8,380 bases of DNA. It comes from Bacteroidales bacterium (GTDB lineage Bacteria > Bacteroidota > Bacteroidia > Bacteroidales > UBA10428). A program made the position numbers and the translations under genes. A model generated the notes under the pieces. That model did no database searches and had not been told where the DNA came from. It saw only the letters and a list, made by a program, of their open reading frames with translations. Location: the NCBI GenBank assembly GCA_016926235.1, contig JAFGOZ010000267.1, positions 1 to 8,380 of the forward strand, read 5' to 3'. Below, in pieces: positions 4,166-8,380 of this stretch (positions within the stretch are counted from its first letter, which is position 1; each line of letters begins with the position of its first letter).

Positions 4166-4986
4166 ATTTAGACCTTGCAAATGAGATAGTTGACAGATTC
4201 TGTCTGTTAAATTTATCCGCGTGTGAATGGCGTGTATTGTGGGCTATCCTGAGAAAAACCTATTGCTGGCACAAAAAGACAGATCGGATTACTTACTCTC
4301 AGTTTGAGAGAATGACCGACCTTAATCGCTGGCATATTCAGCGATATTTGAATCGGCTGATTGAACGCAAAATCATTATTAAAATTGGAACCGGCCAACA
4401 TCTGGAATATGGCCTTCAGAAAGATTATTCGAAATGGCAACCATTACCTAAAGAGGCTACGAAACATCATTCTCTGTCGAAACCATTACCTAAACAGGCT
4501 ACGGTTACAACTATTACCCAAACAGGCTACGGACTATTACCTAAACAGGTTACGAAACCATTACCTAAACAGGTTACTACAAAAGAAAATAAAGAAACTA
4601 TACAAAAGAAAGGTGATTTTTCTTTTTTAAATGATCAATCCAAACAAATCTTCGTTGGAATTTCTTTCAACTTCCATTGCAAACAAAAGGAATTCGGGTT
4701 AAGCCATTCGGATTTTAAGAAAACCCTTACGAGGAAATCAAGGGTAGTTGTTGAAGGCGGAAAAATCCTTGAGAAGATTCATCGTATTGATGGAGAGTCT
4801 TTGGAAGATATTAAGCAGGTGTTGGATTTCATCATTGCTGATGATAACGGTCAAATCGGAACCGGATGGCATGGTTGGAGGCGGAATGTGGTCTCGCTTG
4901 CTTCATTGCGGAGCAAGAATAATGGCGAGATGAAGTATTTTAAAATCAAAAACCGGATGCCACGCAGCCAGGGAATCCAATTCTGA
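4138..4986 (+). CDS. Phage replication initiator, lambda O / P22 gp18 type, 282 aa
   Basis: This is the origin-binding protein that recruits the replicative helicase to the phage origin. Residues 5-85 match the phage replication protein O N-terminal domain, a winged helix: the NGHLDLANEIVDRF opening, EWRVLWAILRKTY, the KKTDRITYSQF block, and a recognition helix around NRWHIQRYLNRL. Residues about 102-148 are a linker encoded by five DNA iterons. The C-terminal part (165-275) contains EDIKQVLDFI...W...SLASLRSK, resembling C-terminal helicase-loading regions of DnaD/O-like initiators. The length is close to lambda O (about 300 aa). There is no clear Shine-Dalgarno; the start overlaps the leader ORF. 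Its TGA overlaps the helicase ATG. The gene order initiator then helicase matches P22 genes 18-12. Confidence 0.88.
   Translation: MPNPQIENGHLDLANEIVDRFCLLNLSACEWRVLWAILRKTYCWHKKTDRITYSQFERMTDLNRWHIQRYLNRLIERKIIIKIGTGQHLEYGLQKDYSKWQPLPKEATKHHSLSKPLPKQATVTTITQTGYGLLPKQVTKPLPKQVTTKENKETIQKKGDFSFLNDQSKQIFVGISFNFHCKQKEFGLSHSDFKKTLTRKSRVVVEGGKILEKIHRIDGESLEDIKQVLDFIIADDNGQIGTGWHGWRRNVVSLASLRSKNNGEMKYFKIKNRMPRSQGIQF
4443..4578 (+). repeat. Five origin iterons of 19 bp
   Basis: Copies of ATTACCTAAACAGGYTACG start at 4443 (one change, C to G), 4485 (exact), 4513 (one change, T to C), 4536 (exact) and 4560 (last base T). The start-to-start spacings are 42, 28, 23 and 24 bp. Each has partial dyad symmetry (ACCT-aaac-AGGY), as lambda iterons do. 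Copies 1, 2, 4 and 5 encode LPK(E/Q)(A/V)T, but copy 3 lies in another codon phase and encodes ITQTGY. Conservation is therefore at the DNA level, as expected for binding sites of the initiator. Confidence 0.88.
4579..4650 (+). other. A/T-rich tract next to the iterons, candidate DNA unwinding element of the phage origin
   Basis: Directly after the fifth iteron the top strand becomes A/purine-rich, with runs such as aaaagaaaataaagaaac, then switches to a T-rich stretch around 4616-4627. In lambda the same order (iterons, then an A/T-rich strand-biased segment within gene O) forms ori. The role is inferred by this analogy. Confidence 0.7.
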
Positions 4987-6317
4987 TGTTAAACCTCAAT
5001 GAATATTCAGAAGTTGAATTGTCCGTTATCGGAGCGATTATTTGCGATCCTGAGTATTCCCGACAATATGTCACCATGCTTAAACCAGAGTATTTTTATA
5101 CTGATACACACCGGGCAATATTTCAAGCAATCCTTGTTCTTTATGAATCTGGCGTTAATCCGGATATTGTTACTGTTAATGATTATCTCAGACAATCAGG
5201 AGTGAACAATGCTTTAGGTCCGATGATTTCATCGGTGGAAGACGTTATCCCTCGTGAAAATAATATTCCGACACCCGTTTTCATCAAACAACATGTTCGT
5301 TTATTAATTCAGCATAGTATCAGGCGAATGAATCATGAGATGGGATTGAAACTTCAGAATAATCCGGCTGACGCTGAATTAATTAAAAGTGAATATGAGC
5401 GGGATATTAAAGATGCCCAGCAGATCGTTAGCGACCGGAGTAATAATATCCCAACAATCGGACACGAGCTCTGTGAAAAATATCTCGAAATTCTCGACGG
5501 GAATATTCAGGCTGTCGAGAGAGTAAAAACAGATATGGATGATTTGGATAAGCTCACAAACGGACTAAAACCCGGCGACTTTTGGATAATGGCAGCCAGG
5601 GCGGGGCTGGGGAAGACTACATTTTGCCTTAATGTCGCGTATAATGTAGCATTGAAAGGAATACCTGTTTTATACATTACACTTGAAATGACAAAATTAC
5701 AAATATTTAGAAAATTTTTATCTTTGGATTCAGGTGTGTCATTCGAGCATATTTTACGTAACGAACTGGACAGCGATGAGATGCTAAGTGTGTGTAAAAG
5801 TATATCGCTATTACATGATTTGCCATTGTATGTTCAGGATGATGCAGGTGAATCGATAAAAAATATACTTGATTACGCTTCGATGATGATTAATAAAAAT
5901 AACGTCCGTTTTATTGTCATAGATTATCTCCAACTGATCATTGGTGGTTCTCTATTTGAAAGTCGACATGCCGAATTATCGGCCGTCTCAAGGCAAATCA
6001 AATCTTTTGCCCTTCACTATAAGACGCCGGTTTTGGGAATTGCACAACTAAACAGGCAAATCGAGGCACGAGCAAATAAAATCCCGCAACTATCGGATTT
6101 AAAAGATTCGGGCAGTTTTGAACAAGATGCTGATGTTGTTCTTTTTTTATCCAGGCTTCGTGAGTTCGAGAAAGATTCAGTTAGTAATGGTGAAAAGAAC
6201 TTAACCAAAATTTATGTTGGCAAAAATAGATTCGGAAATGAGGGAATGTTTAAAATCAATTTTAACGGGAGAAATCAACGATTTACAAACTACACGGCGA
6301 GTGAGCCGCCACCTTAA
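4986..6317 (+). CDS. Replicative DNA helicase, DnaB family (P22 gp12-like), 443 aa
   Basis: This is a hexameric 5'-3' helicase that unwinds DNA at the phage fork. The N-terminal DnaB domain (about 5-105) has the typical E-SVIGAI...F.TDTHRAIF...DIVTV layout. The RecA-like C-terminal domain (about 180-430) carries Walker A AARAGLGKTT (203-212, Lys210), an ITLEM motif (231-235), Walker B FIVIDYLQLI (309-318, Asp313), GIAQLNRQIE (351-360), DLKDSGSFEQDADVV (371-385) and the terminal KNRFG basic motif (413-417). The usual P-x-M in Walker A is A-G-L here; the catalytic residues are intact. The length is near the family norm (about 450-470). Its ATG overlaps the initiator stop (TGATG), so it is translationally coupled. 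No separate AAA+ loader gene is seen, suggesting the phage helicase is recruited by the initiator. Confidence 0.95.
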   Translation: MLNLNEYSEVELSVIGAIICDPEYSRQYVTMLKPEYFYTDTHRAIFQAILVLYESGVNPDIVTVNDYLRQSGVNNALGPMISSVEDVIPRENNIPTPVFIKQHVRLLIQHSIRRMNHEMGLKLQNNPADAELIKSEYERDIKDAQQIVSDRSNNIPTIGHELCEKYLEILDGNIQAVERVKTDMDDLDKLTNGLKPGDFWIMAARAGLGKTTFCLNVAYNVALKGIPVLYITLEMTKLQIFRKFLSLDSGVSFEHILRNELDSDEMLSVCKSISLLHDLPLYVQDDAGESIKNILDYASMMINKNNVRFIVIDYLQLIIGGSLFESRHAELSAVSRQIKSFALHYKTPVLGIAQLNRQIEARANKIPQLSDLKDSGSFEQDADVVLFLSRLREFEKDSVSNGEKNLTKIYVGKNRFGNEGMFKINFNGRNQRFTNYTASEPPP

Positions 6318-6328
6318 GGGGGTATTTA

Positions 6329-6784
6329 ATGGTCGATAAACTACAGATTTACAAAACGTGTTTGGGTGATTCTTGTCCGACTAATGACAAGCTATTTGAA
6401 CGTTTCAATGTGCTTGATGATAACGAAAAACAACAAATTAAACAGTGGAAAATGGACTGTTTACAAATGATGGCTGTACTGGGAGAAATTAAGCAACCCG
6501 AAAAGTCGAATAGTAGAAAGTCAGATGCACAGCAGGATGATGGAATTATTTCCTTATTGAATACCAAGAAGGATATTTTAGTTAATATGATTACCTGGTG
6601 GGAGAGCCGTAATACTGGTAATACAATGTTATTACCTGAACTTCCAGACGGAGAAAGCAAGCGGCAAACGCTTCATTTGAGTATTGATTTGATGGATCGT
6701 TTGAAGCTTGTGGCAGAGGAGCTAAAGATTTCCACGAGTAGGCTGGTCAATCAATTAATATATCGATTTTTGGAGGAGAAATAA
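6329..6784 (+). CDS. Protein with C-terminal ribbon-helix-helix domain, 151 aa
   Basis: The start is set by AAGGGGG (6316-6322), which overlaps the helicase stop. Residues 111-151 read as an RHH DNA-binding fold: strand RQTLHLSI, helix A about 119-132 (DLMDRLKLVAEEL), turn at KIS, and helix B TSRLVNQLIYRFLEE. The N-terminal 100 residues, with WK...CLQMMAV and WW at 90-91, are mainly helical and unknown to me. A Ser/Lys/Asp-rich linker occupies about 56-72. It is probably a dimeric DNA-binding regulator, perhaps at the switch between replication and structural genes. A tail chaperone is the usual neighbour upstream of a tape measure gene, but the RHH domain and the absence of a slippery site near its end argue against that. 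Confidence 0.75.
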   Translation: MVDKLQIYKTCLGDSCPTNDKLFERFNVLDDNEKQQIKQWKMDCLQMMAVLGEIKQPEKSNSRKSDAQQDDGIISLLNTKKDILVNMITWWESRNTGNTMLLPELPDGESKRQTLHLSIDLMDRLKLVAEELKISTSRLVNQLIYRFLEEK

Positions 6785-6785
6785 A

Positions 6786-8380
6786 ATGGATACCATCGGA
6801 ATTCACATAAGGGCTAAGGCTAATTTAGAGGAGGTTGAATCGGCAGCCCGAAAGCTTGAAAACTTTGGCGGGTCCGCAAGTCAGGCCGGATCAAAGGTTC
6901 AGCAATTGGTCGAGTCAGTAAAAGACAGCGCCGGTACTGACATTAATCAACTTACACAGCAGATTGAAGCATTGCAAAAGAAGATTCAGCAACCGGGAAT
7001 GTCTGATAAGGAACGAAAGCATTCCAAAGAAGAATTGAATAATCTAAAGGACCAGATTAAAGAATTACGGATGCTGCAACGAATCAAAGCCGATGATTTT
7101 GGCAGTATGGAGCAGGAAACCAGGCTTTATCTGGAACATCTGAAAAATAAAAAAGCGTTGACGAATGCCGAAAAAGAGCATATCAAAGAAATCGAAAAAG
7201 GGTTGGCATATCTTGATAAATACAACAAATCAAAACTTGATTTGGACGAAGCCCATCTCAATAAAATGCAGAAAGATTTACAAGCTCAGGAAGAACAGGC
7301 GCAAAAAGCCGGTTTGAATCTGGGTGGTATGGGCGCCTATGGCGGGCGGATGGTTAAACAAATAACCGGGTTGGTTATTGGCGGATCGATCATAGCCATT
7401 GCTGTACAGGCAGTGAAGAAATGGGCTGACCTGGATACCCAGATCACCAAAACCGGTGTTTCTTTGGACGGATTGAGTAAAAATAGTGTGGAAGGAATAA
7501 CCCGGATCGGCAATGCGTTGGGATATACGAAAGAAGAAGGATTGGCATATCTGGACGTATTGACAGCGATTAGCGGTATAATAAATGATACCGAAATAGG
7601 GGGATTTAAAAATTTACTTACTTATGGTCGGGGAACGGGTGTTGGCGGACAAACCGGCGTACAGATGAGAGAAATACAACGATGGAGTGGCGAGGGAGTC
7701 AAGCCGGGCACCGATAAATATTTTCTGTCCCAATTTACTGCAATTGCACGAATGCTGAGTATGCGTGAAGGGCGCATGACCGAATTTATTGAAACGGCGA
7801 TTGAATTGACAAAGACGATGGAAAAAACATTTATCAAGGTTGACGAAAAAGACATATTCAGAAATATTCTATTTCCCTCGATGGTATTTGGCGGATCAGA
7901 CAGGGGGAGGGGCCAGAGGGGTTTGTCATTTATGCAACGATTAAATGAGAATGTTGGCGGCGGCGGTGATTTAATGGATTTGATGATGTACCGGACTATC
8001 GGGGTGCCGCAGAATTGGGAACAGATGTGGAATCTGAAAAAAGTCAGGGAGCAGGGTGTCTTTGGCACTATTGAACCGGGCGGTGAACCATTGATTATGG
8101 GACTGATCCGCAATTTTGAGAAGATGTTTGGCGGTGAAGAATATATAAATGCAAACAAAGATATTCGAGATGAATATGAAGAAACCGGTGAAAAACTAAT
8201 ATTAGACGATAATACTCAAAAAATGTATAATGAAAAAAGAGCCAGGATAATGGCATCTATGAAATCCGCAATGCCAGGTATAAGCACCGTCGAAATCGAA
8301 GAAATGTATAAAATGTACGAGGGATTACAGCGTGGTAACTGGAGTATGCAAATAGGCAGTCTCAGTAAAGAGGTGCAGAA
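6786..8380 (+). CDS. Phage tail tape measure protein, N-terminal 531 residues (cut by window edge)
   Basis: The ATG has a near-perfect GGAGGAG (6772-6778) 7 nt upstream, inside the end of the previous gene, and the frame stays open to the right edge. The opening MDTIGIHIRAKANLEEVESA is a typical tape measure start (a beta strand, then helices). A long Gln/Glu/Lys-rich coiled-coil region runs from about 52 to 175. A Gly-rich turn is followed by a hydrophobic segment (about 192-210) and then KKWADLDTQITKTGVSLDGL, the common conserved core of tape measure proteins. In virions this protein sets tail length and is ejected into the cell envelope. The GC content and codon choice (GGC, CTG, CGG) look higher than in the left genes, consistent with modular exchange. 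Confidence 0.85.
   Translation, partial: MDTIGIHIRAKANLEEVESAARKLENFGGSASQAGSKVQQLVESVKDSAGTDINQLTQQIEALQKKIQQPGMSDKERKHSKEELNNLKDQIKELRMLQRIKADDFGSMEQETRLYLEHLKNKKALTNAEKEHIKEIEKGLAYLDKYNKSKLDLDEAHLNKMQKDLQAQEEQAQKAGLNLGGMGAYGGRMVKQITGLVIGGSIIAIAVQAVKKWADLDTQITKTGVSLDGLSKNSVEGITRIGNALGYTKEEGLAYLDVLTAISGIINDTEIGGFKNLLTYGRGTGVGGQTGVQMREIQRWSGEGVKPGTDKYFLSQFTAIARMLSMREGRMTEFIETAIELTKTMEKTFIKVDEKDIFRNILFPSMVFGGSDRGRGQRGLSFMQRLNENVGGGGDLMDLMMYRTIGVPQNWEQMWNLKKVREQGVFGTIEPGGEPLIMGLIRNFEKMFGGEEYINANKDIRDEYEETGEKLILDDNTQKMYNEKRARIMASMKSAMPGISTVEIEEMYKMYEGLQRGNWSMQIGSLSKEVQ

Noticed and set aside
3902..4180. A 92-codon minus-strand frame
   Set aside because: It is antisense to the leader ORF and the ribosome-binding-site hairpin, which explain the region better; its product has no recognisable features.
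4361..4630. An 89-codon + strand frame with repeated Tyr-Leu-Asn-Arg-Leu units
   Set aside because: The repeats simply reflect the DNA iterons read in another frame inside the initiator gene.
6760..6790. Programmed frameshift joining the 151-aa gene to the tape measure region, as in lambda G/GT
   Set aside because: No X XXY YYZ heptamer is in phase near the end of the gene, and the tape measure gene has its own strong ribosome binding site.
7622..8158. A 178-codon open frame on the minus strand
   Set aside because: It lies wholly inside the tape measure gene, which has a strong ribosome binding site and protein-like sequence. The antisense translation is rich in Pro, Ser and Ile without domain features.

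Overview
The window looks like part of a temperate tailed bacteriophage or prophage. Every gene I can support reads on the + strand, most starts have a clear Shine-Dalgarno sequence (AAGGAG-type), and the base composition is AT-rich. The phage calls rest on three proteins: a lambda O / P22 gp18-type origin-binding protein, a DnaB-family replicative helicase, and a tape measure protein. The host cannot be named from sequence alone. The well-formed SD motifs and a tRNA-Lys(CTT)-like fragment point only to a bacterial host.

Layout. Bases 1-48 (read on the minus strand) match the anticodon-to-3'-end half of a tRNA-Lys(CTT) without its 5' half, which is what a phage attachment core looks like. Bases 49-216 hold a 14-bp tandem repeat and a 7-bp inverted repeat, then an early-looking operon: an unknown 125-aa protein, an excisionase/AlpA-like HTH protein and a zinc-ribbon membrane protein. 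Bases 1466-1673 hold two ~70-bp repeats built around a hairpin with a compensatory base change. Next come a doubtful small ORF, a 48-aa ribbon-helix-helix-like protein overlapping a Cys-rich 225-aa unknown, a structured intergenic element, and a 315-aa unknown with an acidic linker.

The replication module (3934-6317) is the most informative part. A perfect 11-bp inverted repeat covers the ribosome binding site of a 58-aa leader ORF. The leader overlaps the initiator gene by 20 nt, and a second hairpin covers the initiator start codon and the leader stop codon. The initiator gene in turn overlaps the helicase gene (TGATG). Inside the initiator gene are five 19-bp iterons followed by an A/T-rich, purine-biased tract, a lambda-type origin. 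One iteron lies in a different codon phase from the other four, so the DNA sequence, not the protein, is conserved. I infer a translational cascade from leader to initiator to helicase that limits replication.

Directly after the helicase come a 151-aa protein with a C-terminal ribbon-helix-helix domain and then the tape measure gene, which runs off the right edge. No integrase, repressor, terminase, capsid or other tail gene is in view.
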